Below are positions 8,332 to 16,088 of a stretch of DNA of 64,000 bases, piece by piece. The DNA lies in NCBI GenBank assembly GCA_009841145.1, contig VXMJ01000083.1, positions 1-64,000 of the forward strand, written 5' to 3'. Each line of letters starts with the position of its first letter. Positions within the stretch are counted from its first letter, which is position 1. Position numbers and translations under genes: made by a program. The stretch comes from Caldilineaceae bacterium SB0661_bin_34. Its GTDB lineage: Bacteria > Chloroflexota > Anaerolineae > Caldilineales > Caldilineaceae. The notes beneath the pieces are model-generated. The model was not told the origin of the DNA and made no database searches. It saw only the letters and a program-made list of their open reading frames with translations.

Positions 8332-9950
8332 AAGGTTTCCTGCATTTGCTGACAGGGGGAGTCGCCCTGCTGGTACTGGCAGCCTGCGTGATTCCGCCCG
8401 TGCCGGAGCCGGAGTTTGGCATTGTCCACGGCCCTCCCTCCCGTGCTTTTGTGGATGCCACCCACAGTGCGGGAATCGAGGCTGTCCACCGGGGTGAATT
8501 CGCCATGGACGGAGTAGAGGGCTACCTGGGCGTGGGACAGGCCTGGGGCGACTATGACAACGACGGCTGGGTCGACCTGTTCGTGACCGGCAACCTGGCC
8601 CCCAACGTGCTGTACCGCAACCTGCAGGACGGCCGCTTCGCCGTGTCCCCGTGGTCCGACCAGTTGGCGTTGCCGGAACAGGTGAGCGGCGGGGCCGTGT
8701 GGGCCGACTACGACAACGACGGCTGGCTGGACCTGTACATCCTGAACAAGGAGGCCAACACCCTCATGCGCAATCTGGCGGGGCAGGGCTTCGTTGATGT
8801 TACGGCGGAGGCAGGCGTGGGCGATACCGCCAAGGGGCAGTCGGCTGCCTGGGGCGATTTCGACAATGACGGCTGGTTGGACCTCTATGTTGTCAACTGG
8901 ACCTGCCTGCCGGACTGCAAGCCCGTGGATTTCGAGACGCATCAAGACCGCCTGTACCGGAACAACGGGGATGGCACGTTCACGGACTTGTCCAACACAA
9001 TGGCGCGCGATCGGTTGCTGGGGGCTGGATTTGCCGGCAGTTTCCTGGATTACGACAACGACGGCGATCTGGATGTCTATGTGGTCAACGACGAGTACGC
9101 CAATCCGATCGGCAATGTCCTGTGGCGCAACGACGGGCCTGGTTGTGAAGGTTGGTGCTGGCACGATGCCGGTCCCGAGACCGGTGCCGGGATTGTCACC
9201 AGTGGCATGGGCCTGGCCGTCAACGACTACGACAACGACGGCGATTTGGACATGTACTTCTCCAACATGGTCCGCCCCATGACCCTGTTGACCAACGACG
9301 GCACCGGCGGCTTCGCGAATACCGAAGACAAGGCCGGCGTCGGGGTACACGAAAACGGTGTGACGGGTTGGGGCGCCCTGTTTTTCGACTACGACAACGA
9401 TGGCTGGCGCGACCTGTTCCTGGCGGCGACCACGGTGAAGCCGCGAGCCTTGGAACCGGGGGCCCTAATGGACATGTTGTTTGAGCGACAGAACTACCTC
9501 TATCACAATCAGCAGGACGGTTCCTTCCAGGATGTGACGCCCGAAACCTGGAAGGAGCAACCCCGTCCCACCATGGGGGCGGCCTACGCCGACTACGATC
9601 GGGACGGCTGGCTGGATTTCGTCGTCACGGAGTGGAATGAAGGCTTTACGCTCTATCGCAACCAGGGCGCGGAAGGCGTCGGCCATCACTGGCTGACCGT
9701 GCGCTTAATCGGTGGCCAAGGGGTGAACCGGGACGCGATTGGGGCCCGTGTCACGGTGGCAACGGAAGGTGGACCGGTGCAGATGCAGGAAGTCAAGAGC
9801 GGCTCCAGTCTGGGTGCCGGCAACGACCTGTCCCTGCATTTCGGGCTGGGTTCCTCCGCGCAGGCCACCGTGACCATTGCTTGGCCGGACGGCTCCGTTG
9901 AGACCCATTCCGGTGTGGTCGCCGACCAGATCTGGCAAGTCACTCGCTGA
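8328..9950 (+). CDS. VCBS/FG-GAP repeat lipoprotein with C-terminal ASPIC/UnbV domain
   Basis: A 540-residue secreted protein. It starts MKGFLHLLTGG and has a lipobox VLAAC, so it is a lipid-anchored surface protein. The body has about seven FG-GAP/VCBS blades, each with a calcium-binding loop such as DYDNDGWVDLF, DFDNDGWLDLY or DYDRDGWLDF, which should fold as a beta-propeller. The C-terminus (HHWLTVRLIGG to ETHSGVV) is an ASPIC/UnbV domain. An in-frame extension to 8133 exists, but AAGGAAGGA at 8311-8319 and the lipoprotein signal choose ATG 8328. Related CRTAC1-like proteins bind ligands or surfaces; here it may capture substrate or adhere for the neighbouring importer, which is inference. 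Confidence 0.9.
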   Translation: MKGFLHLLTGGVALLVLAACVIPPVPEPEFGIVHGPPSRAFVDATHSAGIEAVHRGEFAMDGVEGYLGVGQAWGDYDNDGWVDLFVTGNLAPNVLYRNLQDGRFAVSPWSDQLALPEQVSGGAVWADYDNDGWLDLYILNKEANTLMRNLAGQGFVDVTAEAGVGDTAKGQSAAWGDFDNDGWLDLYVVNWTCLPDCKPVDFETHQDRLYRNNGDGTFTDLSNTMARDRLLGAGFAGSFLDYDNDGDLDVYVVNDEYANPIGNVLWRNDGPGCEGWCWHDAGPETGAGIVTSGMGLAVNDYDNDGDLDMYFSNMVRPMTLLTNDGTGGFANTEDKAGVGVHENGVTGWGALFFDYDNDGWRDLFLAATTVKPRALEPGALMDMLFERQNYLYHNQQDGSFQDVTPETWKEQPRPTMGAAYADYDRDGWLDFVVTEWNEGFTLYRNQGAEGVGHHWLTVRLIGGQGVNRDAIGARVTVATEGGPVQMQEVKSGSSLGAGNDLSLHFGLGSSAQATVTIAWPDGSVETHSGVVADQIWQVTR

Positions 9951-10039
9951 TTCGTTGCTGTGCCTTGGCTGCGTACCGCGGACAGGTGTGTCCCTCGGAC
10001 ACTTGCCAAAGCGCATCGCTTGCCAGATCCTTTCTTTTC

Positions 10040-11050
10040 TCAATCTGTCTGACCAAAGTGCCGAATGGCTTCGACCTCTGTCTCGTTGTACAGTGTGCCA
10101 TCCGGGTGAAAGATGTCGTGGAACCACAGCTCAGGTTCAGATGCTCCGCGAGGCCATCCCCATGGGAAGTGCGTCTGAGATTTTCCGTTTACCAGTCCCC
10201 AGCTGTAACACCCAATACTCTCTTGTTTCAGGAAGGGCAGGTGCGTTTCGAAGAGGCTGTCGCGTGTGCGAGCCATCCATTCCGTGCAGACAAGGGGATA
10301 TCCATACGCCTTTAGGTCATCGACCTGTTGTCTCAGCGTTTCCAAGTCATCGTAGTTGTGGAATGTCAGGATATCGGATTGCTCGGTGATGGTTTCGTTC
10401 AGTGCCTTGAGGTCAGGGTGCCAGATTCCTGCGGTGAGGGGTTGCTGGGGCTTGACTCCGCGCGCCCATTGGAAAACCTCGCATAGCAGCGGGAGGCTCT
10501 GATCGCCCATGTCTGCGGCTCCTGGCTCGTTGTAGAGATCCCAGGCAACAACCCGCGCATCCTGGGAAAAACGAGAGACAACCGATGTGACATAGTCCTC
10601 CAACCTGGCCCAAACGGTCCGGTCAACTACCCGTTCGTGGCCCGGACTTGGCGTCCAACCGCTGTTGTGGACACCGGGAACCGGTTCGTCCTGTTTGCCC
10701 AAGTAAGGTTGTCTTCCGGCAAACGCACAGTCGTCGAACAGACAGAACATGGTGGAAATGCCGTGCCTGCTGGCTATCTGCAGGAAATGGTCAATTCGGT
10801 CTGTCAATCCCTCGGGGTCGTGCTGCCATACCAAATATTGGAGAAAGACACGACAGGTGTTGAACCCCGCTTTGTTTGCCCATCCGAGTTCGCGATCCAT
10901 CGTGCCCGGATCGAATGTGTCGCTCTGCCACATTTCGGTGCTGTTGATCGCCGTGCTGGTCACATAGTTGAAACCACAGAGCCAGGATTGAGACCGGTAC
11001 CAGTCCCACGCCCTGTCGGCTGTCCAACGAGTATTGAAGGCTTGTGTCAT
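10040..11050 (-). CDS. GH5-like glycoside hydrolase (cellulase/mannanase fold)
   Basis: A 336-residue TIM-barrel glycosidase. The general acid/base lies in VVAWDLYNEPG and the nucleophile in YPLVCTEWMAR, the usual strand-4 and strand-7 glutamates of clan GH-A. No signal peptide is seen (it starts MTQAFNTRWTADRAWDWY), so it probably acts on short glycosides inside the cell. It converges on the VCBS gene; the short gap between them holds a small GTGTCC/GGACAC hairpin. Exact family within GH-A and substrate are not certain. The upstream ribosome site is weak, so a slightly later start is possible. Confidence 0.82.
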   Translation of the reverse strand: MTQAFNTRWTADRAWDWYRSQSWLCGFNYVTSTAINSTEMWQSDTFDPGTMDRELGWANKAGFNTCRVFLQYLVWQHDPEGLTDRIDHFLQIASRHGISTMFCLFDDCAFAGRQPYLGKQDEPVPGVHNSGWTPSPGHERVVDRTVWARLEDYVTSVVSRFSQDARVVAWDLYNEPGAADMGDQSLPLLCEVFQWARGVKPQQPLTAGIWHPDLKALNETITEQSDILTFHNYDDLETLRQQVDDLKAYGYPLVCTEWMARTRDSLFETHLPFLKQESIGCYSWGLVNGKSQTHFPWGWPRGASEPELWFHDIFHPDGTLYNETEVEAIRHFGQTD

Positions 11051-11338
11051 GGCACACCGTTGCCTGCCAGGGCCTGTGGATATAAGGCATGAATAAGGTC
11101 GTTGGTTGTGAGACTATCATCCTGTCCACGTCGCATTCCCCTTCACAGCCCCTCCGCCATGGCCCGTCACGCATTGTGCACCCACGAATTCGCGGTCCTG
11201 CTGCACCAGGACTCGGCGGTGCACGTGGGTTCGCACCGGGAGCTCCGCCGCTTCGGACACGGGGTCCACTACCTCCTGCGCACGGGGCTCCCGTAGCGCG
11301 ACCTGCCCCGCCGCTTCGGACACGGGAACAGCCTCTTT

Positions 11339-11737
11339 CGCCGCTATCGGCGCAGGCCCAGGGCCGCAGCCGGGGTGGCTTCGGCACCAAGCAGCATGTC
11401 CTGGTCGATGCCCAGGACGGCCTGCTGGAGGGGATCTGTCCCGATTATGTGCTGGCGGACTGGAGCTACGACGATGACGATCTGCGACTGTACATCGTGG
11501 CGCAGGGGACCGAACCGGTGATTCCGGGGACAGCGCAACCGGCGGCAGCCAATCGACTACGACCGGGTGCTGTACCGGGAGCGCAACATCGTGGAACGGT
11601 CCATCGGCTGGCTGAAGCAGGGCCGCCGCATGGTCACGCGTTATGAGAAGACCGCGGCCAGCTATTCGGGCTTTGTCCTGTTCGCCTCGACTCACCAACG
11701 GCTGTGCAATCCGTTGGCTAATGTCCACACCCCCTGA
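11339..11737 (+). pseudogene. IS5-family transposase remnant
   Basis: Two frames together give the C-terminal half of an IS5-family (IS427-like) DDE transposase: SRGGFGTKQHVLVDAQDG, then DYVLADWSYDDDDLR and GTEPVIPG in one frame, and after a shift near 11525-11535 QRNRRQPIDYDRVLYRERN, IVERSIGWLKQGRRMVTRYE and SGFVLFAS in another. The N-terminal part with the first catalytic Asp is missing, so the element is dead. Upstream, CCGCCGCTTCGGACACGGG occurs twice (11245 and 11308), and nothing else is recognisable between 11051 and 11338. Confidence 0.75.
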
Positions 11738-11791
11738 TTGGCGTTCGGGATGGGCAGTGGCAAGGACGAAGTCCACAGCGAGGGAAACTTT

Positions 11792-11812
11792 TTGGTTTTT
11801 GAAGCAAACCAA
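11792..11812. repeat. Short hairpin downstream of IS remnant
   Basis: TTGGTTT and AAACCAA form a perfect 7-bp stem with a 7-base loop. It lies between the IS5 remnant and CRISPR-like repeat B. Its role is unknown. Confidence 0.4.
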
Positions 11813-11844
11813 TTATCAAGGGCCCTTCTCCCCTTGCCAAGCCT

Positions 11845-11870
11845 GGAACCAATATCAACGGGATTGAAAC
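11845..11870 (+). repeat. Orphan CRISPR-like repeat, copy B
   Basis: Reads GGAACCA followed by ATATCAACGGGATTGAAAC. It differs from copy C (12135) at only two positions, but lies 264 bp before it, too far for a normal spacer. Confidence 0.6.
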
Positions 11871-12134
11871 AGAGTCCTATAATGGCGGTGTTGCATGCCT
11901 TCGCCATGTGGGCCGACTATGCCCACCAAGCACCATATCGTGGCACTGACGAGGAGCCAGGGCAGGGAATTGGTGCGGGTGGTGCACGCCAGGCTTTTTG
12001 CAACGGACGGGCCGGGCTGCTCCCCGCCAAAATACGCGGTTGCCCTGCAGGGCTCTGTTCGCACTGGGCCAAATCGAGCCGCCACCCGACTGAATCCGCG
12101 CCGAATCCATCCGTGATCCGGTATCTGCGCGCCC

Positions 12135-12160
12135 GGAACCTATATCAACGGGGTTGAAAC
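12135..12160 (+). repeat. Orphan CRISPR-like repeat, copy C, directly before a start codon
   Basis: Reads GGAACCT followed by ATATCAACGGGGTTGAAAC. It ends one base before the ATG of the LysM gene at 12162, so the repeat occupies the place where a ribosome-binding site should be; no ordinary Shine-Dalgarno sequence is visible. Confidence 0.6.
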
Positions 12161-12161
12161 C

Positions 12162-13025
12162 ATGCCAAAAACTGTTCATACCGTTGAAGCATGGCGATAC
12201 CGTGTCCGGATGCTGAGTCTCGGCTTGGGCCAGTTGGTCTTGCTCCTGGGCGTGATATCGAGGCCTGTCCTGTCTCAAGACGGTTCAACCTACGTGGTCC
12301 AGCCCGGAGACACCTTGTCCCAGATCGCGAGGGATCATGGCGTCACGGTGGCCCAGCTACTGGCCAACAATCCAAGCATTACCGATCCCGATCTCATACA
12401 CGCAGGCACAACTCTTACGATCTCCAGTACCCCCACGCCGACTCCTACCCCGCAACCCACGCCGACTCCCACCCCACAACCCACACCGGTACCGGGGAGC
12501 CGTTCCTCTACCAATACCAACCCCTTCCAGACCTGCGATGGCCTCCCTACCCAGCAGGAGCGCGAGGACTGCTGGTGGCAATGGCATCAGGAACAGGGGA
12601 CCAGTTCCACGTCGAATCCCAACCCTCAACCCGTGCCGGTGGGGCAAGCCGCGCTCGTACTAGCGAGGCGTTCCACCGTGGAAGGGGAGAGCGATGACGA
12701 CGACGATTTCACCGACAACGACGGTTTCGATACGACGAACAACACCGATCATGACGGCTACGACACGACGGCCAACACCGACAACGACGACTTCGACACG
12801 ACAGGCAACACCGATCGCGACGGCTTCGACACAACGAACAATACGGACAACGACGGCTTCGACACGACAAACAACACCGATCGCGACGGCTTCGACACGA
12901 CAGACAACACGGACAACGACGGCTTCGATACGACGAACAACACCGATCGCGACGGCTTCGACACGACAGGCAACAACCAAAGCGTCAGTGTCACCGACAC
13001 CGACAGTGACAACTTCAGCAGCTAA
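12162..13025 (+). CDS. Secreted LysM protein with acidic 11-residue tandem repeats
   Basis: A 287-residue protein with four regions. Residues 1-39 form a signal sequence with a hydrophobic core (LGLGQLVLLLGVISRPVLS). A single LysM domain follows (YVVQPGDTLSQIARDHGVT to HAGTTLTI), which binds peptidoglycan or chitin-like glycans. A Thr/Pro linker of repeated TPTPTPQP comes next, and then, after a cysteine-containing spacer, eight tandem 11-residue units with consensus NTDxDGFDTTN. The DxDGxD pattern suggests calcium binding. I do not recognise this repeat as a named family. The gene is framed by a CRISPR-like repeat at its start and a MITE-like element that begins at its stop codon. Confidence 0.85.
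   Translation: MPKTVHTVEAWRYRVRMLSLGLGQLVLLLGVISRPVLSQDGSTYVVQPGDTLSQIARDHGVTVAQLLANNPSITDPDLIHAGTTLTISSTPTPTPTPQPTPTPTPQPTPVPGSRSSTNTNPFQTCDGLPTQQEREDCWWQWHQEQGTSSTSNPNPQPVPVGQAALVLARRSTVEGESDDDDDFTDNDGFDTTNNTDHDGYDTTANTDNDDFDTTGNTDRDGFDTTNNTDNDGFDTTNNTDRDGFDTTDNTDNDGFDTTNNTDRDGFDTTGNNQSVSVTDTDSDNFSS
12708..12971 (+). repeat. Eight tandem 33-bp units inside the LysM gene
   Basis: Exactly 264 bp, or eight 33-bp units, encoding (N/F)TDxDGFDTT plus one variable residue. From the third unit onward the fourth position alternates Asn and Arg (NTDNDGF, NTDRDGF), so the working period is 66 bp. This points to growth by duplication of a two-unit block. Confidence 0.85.
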
Positions 13026-13372
13026 CAGGTTGTTGAAGCAGTGGGGATGCCCTGCTCCATACTGTTCTTGGGCGTCGATGCCACGGGGCCGGGGCGAGGT
13101 TGCGCCGTCCAGTCTGTGCCATTGGGCCTGAGTGTGGCCCGGTGGCATCCCGAGTATCGATCCCGACAAAGGCTGGACAGATTCCCAACGCACGCGGGCA
13201 CATCCTCTTCCCTGCCATCGATGGTGGCCTTTGTGAACATGGAGTCTTATTGTCCAGAGGGGGCATGGAGTTCCCAATCCTTGCCTGTTCACTCGATGCC
13301 CAGCCAATGCGGGCTGGGCTGAACGCCCGGTTTCCACATCTTGCGTAACTCCTCGCTTCTTCAACAGGCTGT
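13025..13372. mobile_element. MITE-like element with imperfect 17-bp terminal inverted repeats
   Basis: ACAGGTTGTTGAAGCAG at 13025-13041 is the near-perfect inverse (14 of 17) of the right end at 13356-13372. Both ends abut a TA dinucleotide, as expected for a TA target duplication (IS630/Tc1 or IS5/IS427 style). The 348-bp interior has no recognisable transposase. The left TA supplies the TAA stop of the LysM gene, and the right end lies just before the kinase gene. Confidence 0.5.
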
Positions 13373-13388
13373 TAAGGGCGATGACGCT

Positions 13389-14600
13389 TTGCCAACGACT
13401 GTGTCCCTGTACCCGCAGGTCGACTTCCCGGACGACCCTGGCTTACGGGAGTTGCCCCAACTCTTCGATGCAGATTGGCTTTGGCGAGCGTATTGTGGGC
13501 AGTTCGGGAAGCCGGAGACCAGCCCCTGCCGGATGCGCATTCGTCAGTTCAGCCACAGCCTCTCCAGGATCGCTGTCGTCAGCTATGAGTTGGAATGGCA
13601 CCTTGACGAATTCATTCCACCGCGCCACTTTACGGTCAAGATTGAGCGCGGCAAGCCGGTCGAGCTGTTTCGATACCCTGAGGACAGCCGTCTCCCGGGC
13701 CTGCGGACAGTAGCCGATCCCGAAACGGCCCGTGGGCCTCTCAGCAGGCATGTCTTGACAATGCCGCCGCGGCGTGTGCGTGTCGAATTGATTCGTTACC
13801 GGCCCGCCAGCCGGGCCGTACTGCGTCACATCGTGAACCGGGCCAGGTTTTATGCACGTGTCATGCGGCCAAATGCAGTCGCGCCATTTCTCAAGGCCCA
13901 GGAGCTGGCAGGGCAGTCAAGTTTCGTTGTACCGCGGCTTGCCGGAAACTGGGCGGAAGGCGGTGTCGTGTGGATGTCGGAAATACCCGGCAGAAACCTC
14001 CGTCGGGGCTTGCGTCAAGGCAAAACACCGGATGCCACACTGATTCTTGACGGGCTGGAGACGCTATGGAATGTGCCGCCCACGAGAGGCACCAACCGCC
14101 CATTCAACCTGCCGGGAGCTTATCGGCGGGCGCGGCGCAGCTTTATGCACAACATACAAGACAGCTGTGCCGCTCTGCGAAACCTCAACGATGCTGCCAA
14201 GGCGCTGGACCCATTCATTCGATCCTGGCACCCCTCCGGCCTTGCCCATAACGACTTCTACGATGATCAGATGCTGCTCTTGCCTGACGGCAGAATCGCA
14301 CTGGTGGATTTGGAGGAAGTGGGTCCAGGCGACCCGATGCTGGACGTGGGCAACTTCCTGGCACATCTGCAAGGGGCGTCTCACTTTGGACGCAAGAGGG
14401 AGAACGATGCCAGAGGGGCGTTTTATCATGTGTTTCGGGACGCCGCGCTGGAACGTTTTCGATGGAGTGAACGAGAACTTGCTTTCCGTGAAGCAGCTTG
14501 TCTGTTCAGGATGTGCACAAACTTTATTCGGCATCCCCAACAGGGTTGGCTGGACAAGTTGGAAGACGGTCTGTCTCTGGTAAACGAAACCTTGGGGTGA
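13389..14600 (+). CDS. Aminoglycoside-phosphotransferase-fold kinase
   Basis: About 403 residues. The C-terminal catalytic half carries the APH/choline-kinase signatures LAHNDFYDDQML (catalytic Asp in the Brenner loop) and IALVDLEEVGPGDPMLDVGNFLAHL (metal-binding Asp). The N-terminal half is less conserved. The substrate is unknown and need not be an antibiotic. The frame is open back to TTG 13341, but that part is the end of the MITE-like element, so I place the start at TTG 13389 with AAGGG about ten bases upstream; GTG 13401 is also possible. The insertion may have replaced the original start. Confidence 0.75.
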   Translation: MPTTVSLYPQVDFPDDPGLRELPQLFDADWLWRAYCGQFGKPETSPCRMRIRQFSHSLSRIAVVSYELEWHLDEFIPPRHFTVKIERGKPVELFRYPEDSRLPGLRTVADPETARGPLSRHVLTMPPRRVRVELIRYRPASRAVLRHIVNRARFYARVMRPNAVAPFLKAQELAGQSSFVVPRLAGNWAEGGVVWMSEIPGRNLRRGLRQGKTPDATLILDGLETLWNVPPTRGTNRPFNLPGAYRRARRSFMHNIQDSCAALRNLNDAAKALDPFIRSWHPSGLAHNDFYDDQMLLLPDGRIALVDLEEVGPGDPMLDVGNFLAHLQGASHFGRKRENDARGAFYHVFRDAALERFRWSERELAFREAACLFRMCTNFIRHPQQGWLDKLEDGLSLVNETLG

Positions 14601-14641
14601 AAGTCGTCTTCTCGCTATCTACCGCTTGACAACGGTTGTGT

Positions 14642-15022
14642 CTAAACCGGTTTGAACTTTGGGTCGGCAACTGCAGTGTGCATTGAGACGCGATAGTGAC
14701 GACTTGGTTTGGACTTCGTCAACTCCAACTTGGGGATGGCGTAGCTGATGTATCTCAATTGATCTTTCACGCTCATACGGCCACCGCTTCGATGCACCAA
14801 AAGGGTTGTAACGTCAAGTTGCAGCAGTTGCGCCCGATGGGTTCTGCGCAAACGATCGTCGGCATGCACAAAGACATATTCATTGTCACGACACCACCGG
14901 ATAATCTCGGCATCCTTCACTCCCTTCCCGAACTGCCCCTGTACGGATTCAGCGACATGGCCGACGATCGCCAATGACTTGGCCACTTTTGGCGAGAGCG
15001 ACTCGTCGATGAGGTACTTCAT
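14642..15022 (-). CDS. DUF5615 PIN-like toxin
   Basis: A 126-residue PIN-fold protein of the DUF5615 (Mut7-C-like) type: it opens MKYLIDESLSPKVAKSL with the first acidic residues, followed by DAEIIRWCRDNEYVFVHADD and the characteristic late acidic loop. Family members are predicted RNases paired with DUF433 antitoxins. The start lies one base after the stop of the upstream DUF433 gene, so the two are translationally linked. Confidence 0.85.
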   Translation of the reverse strand: MKYLIDESLSPKVAKSLAIVGHVAESVQGQFGKGVKDAEIIRWCRDNEYVFVHADDRLRRTHRAQLLQLDVTTLLVHRSGGRMSVKDQLRYISYAIPKLELTKSKPSRHYRVSMHTAVADPKFKPV

Positions 15023-15023
15023 G

Positions 15024-15716
15024 TCATGTGCGGCTTAGTTTCCGTTCCCATGCCATGGCCGCCCGGACTTCGTCGATGGTCAATGCAAAGTCCCTTGCAA
15101 CCGCATCCTCCGGCTCGCCCGCAAAGACCATGCCGGCGATGCTCCGCGTCGGAATCCTTGTGCCTTTGACGCAAGGTGCGCCAAATTGCACCAACGGATC
15201 CAATGTAACATGTTCGCTGGGTTCCCAAAGCGCAACAAGGTCTGAGTGTTCGTCAAATGCAAGATCGCGAACAGAAATTAAATATCCACGCAGAAACTCA
15301 AGCGCCATTTGGCCGTGCCGGCTGCCTGATACAAGAACTTCCTGCCATTCCACAAACAGTTGGCCCTGGCCCGTCAAGATATTTTGGGTGGCAAAGGGAT
15401 ATTCCATGCCCAAACGCTCTTGGAGCCAGCGCTCGGTTGCTTTTATTTCCTTGACCGACACCCTGGCCTGTCGGAGTGCGGCGATCACGCGCACCGAAAT
15501 CAACTCGTAGAAGTTGATCAACAGCTCGTTGCCCGGAGTTTCCGCCTGCTCCGGTGCAATCAACCCACTGCGAATCCACCGAATGAGCTTGGGAGCCCCG
15601 AAAGCTGCCGGGAGCTCAGGGGTACCGGCGGCATTCAGGTAGCGAGCGGCTTCCGGGATGTCGTAAATTCCCACGAAGGAAAGGTGGTTCGAAGTGTCTG
15701 AAGTCGCAGTCAACAT
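15024..15716 (-). CDS. DUF433 antitoxin with N-terminal HTH region
   Basis: A 230-residue protein. The last about 75 residues form a DUF433 domain (LDPLVQFGAPCVKGTRIPTRSIAGMV, then DFALTIDEVRAAMAWE), which is a winged-helix antitoxin module. The N-terminal part (YDIPEAARYLNAAG and following) looks like a MerR-type helix-turn-helix, so it likely binds its own promoter as well as the toxin. It is encoded directly upstream of the DUF5615 toxin. Confidence 0.82.
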   Translation of the reverse strand: MLTATSDTSNHLSFVGIYDIPEAARYLNAAGTPELPAAFGAPKLIRWIRSGLIAPEQAETPGNELLINFYELISVRVIAALRQARVSVKEIKATERWLQERLGMEYPFATQNILTGQGQLFVEWQEVLVSGSRHGQMALEFLRGYLISVRDLAFDEHSDLVALWEPSEHVTLDPLVQFGAPCVKGTRIPTRSIAGMVFAGEPEDAVARDFALTIDEVRAAMAWERKLSRT

Positions 15717-16088
15717 GCCAGCTGTCCCCTGTTGCCTGCTGCGCCTGTGAACTTTGACGAATGCTCAACGTTTCGGTGATCATAGCATATTGTCTCGACA
15801 ATTGACCGGGGACTTGGCGGTTTTGGCACCGGCTATGCACGGTGGCGGATGCCTGGCGGTCAGGCCGTATGTGTGATCATTCCGGCATTGGTGGTTGTCC
15901 TGCCCGGGGCTCACATCGATGACCGACACCCGGATTCTCAAGATGCCATCGCGACGAGGTCCAGCCTCCGATCGGAGTTGGATGGTAGTAGCCTGAAAGG
16001 CTTGTGAATGTGCCATCCAAGTCCCTACATTGGTTTCGCGACGTGACGGCCCGGGGCACCGGTACCGGGCGGCATCCGCAGAATCTCC
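15717..16088. other. Intergenic region, 372 bp
   Basis: This divergent spacer should hold the promoter of the DUF433 gene, but no clear promoter boxes are seen. A short open frame (GTG 16010 to TAG 16171, 53 codons, containing LHGDWLSADPEAGIPVFNEE) overlaps the next gene's start and ends at an AGGAGG. It may be a tiny gene or the tail of a decayed one. Confidence 0.4.

Noticed and set aside
11845-12160. A two-repeat CRISPR array
   Set aside because: The distance between the two repeat copies is 264 bp, several times a normal spacer, and there is no leader or cas gene.
12660-13364. Long minus-strand open frame with repeated VVRRIEAV-type sequence
   Set aside because: It is the complement of the 33-bp tandem repeats of the LysM gene plus the MITE-like element; such mirrored frames are expected from the repeat.
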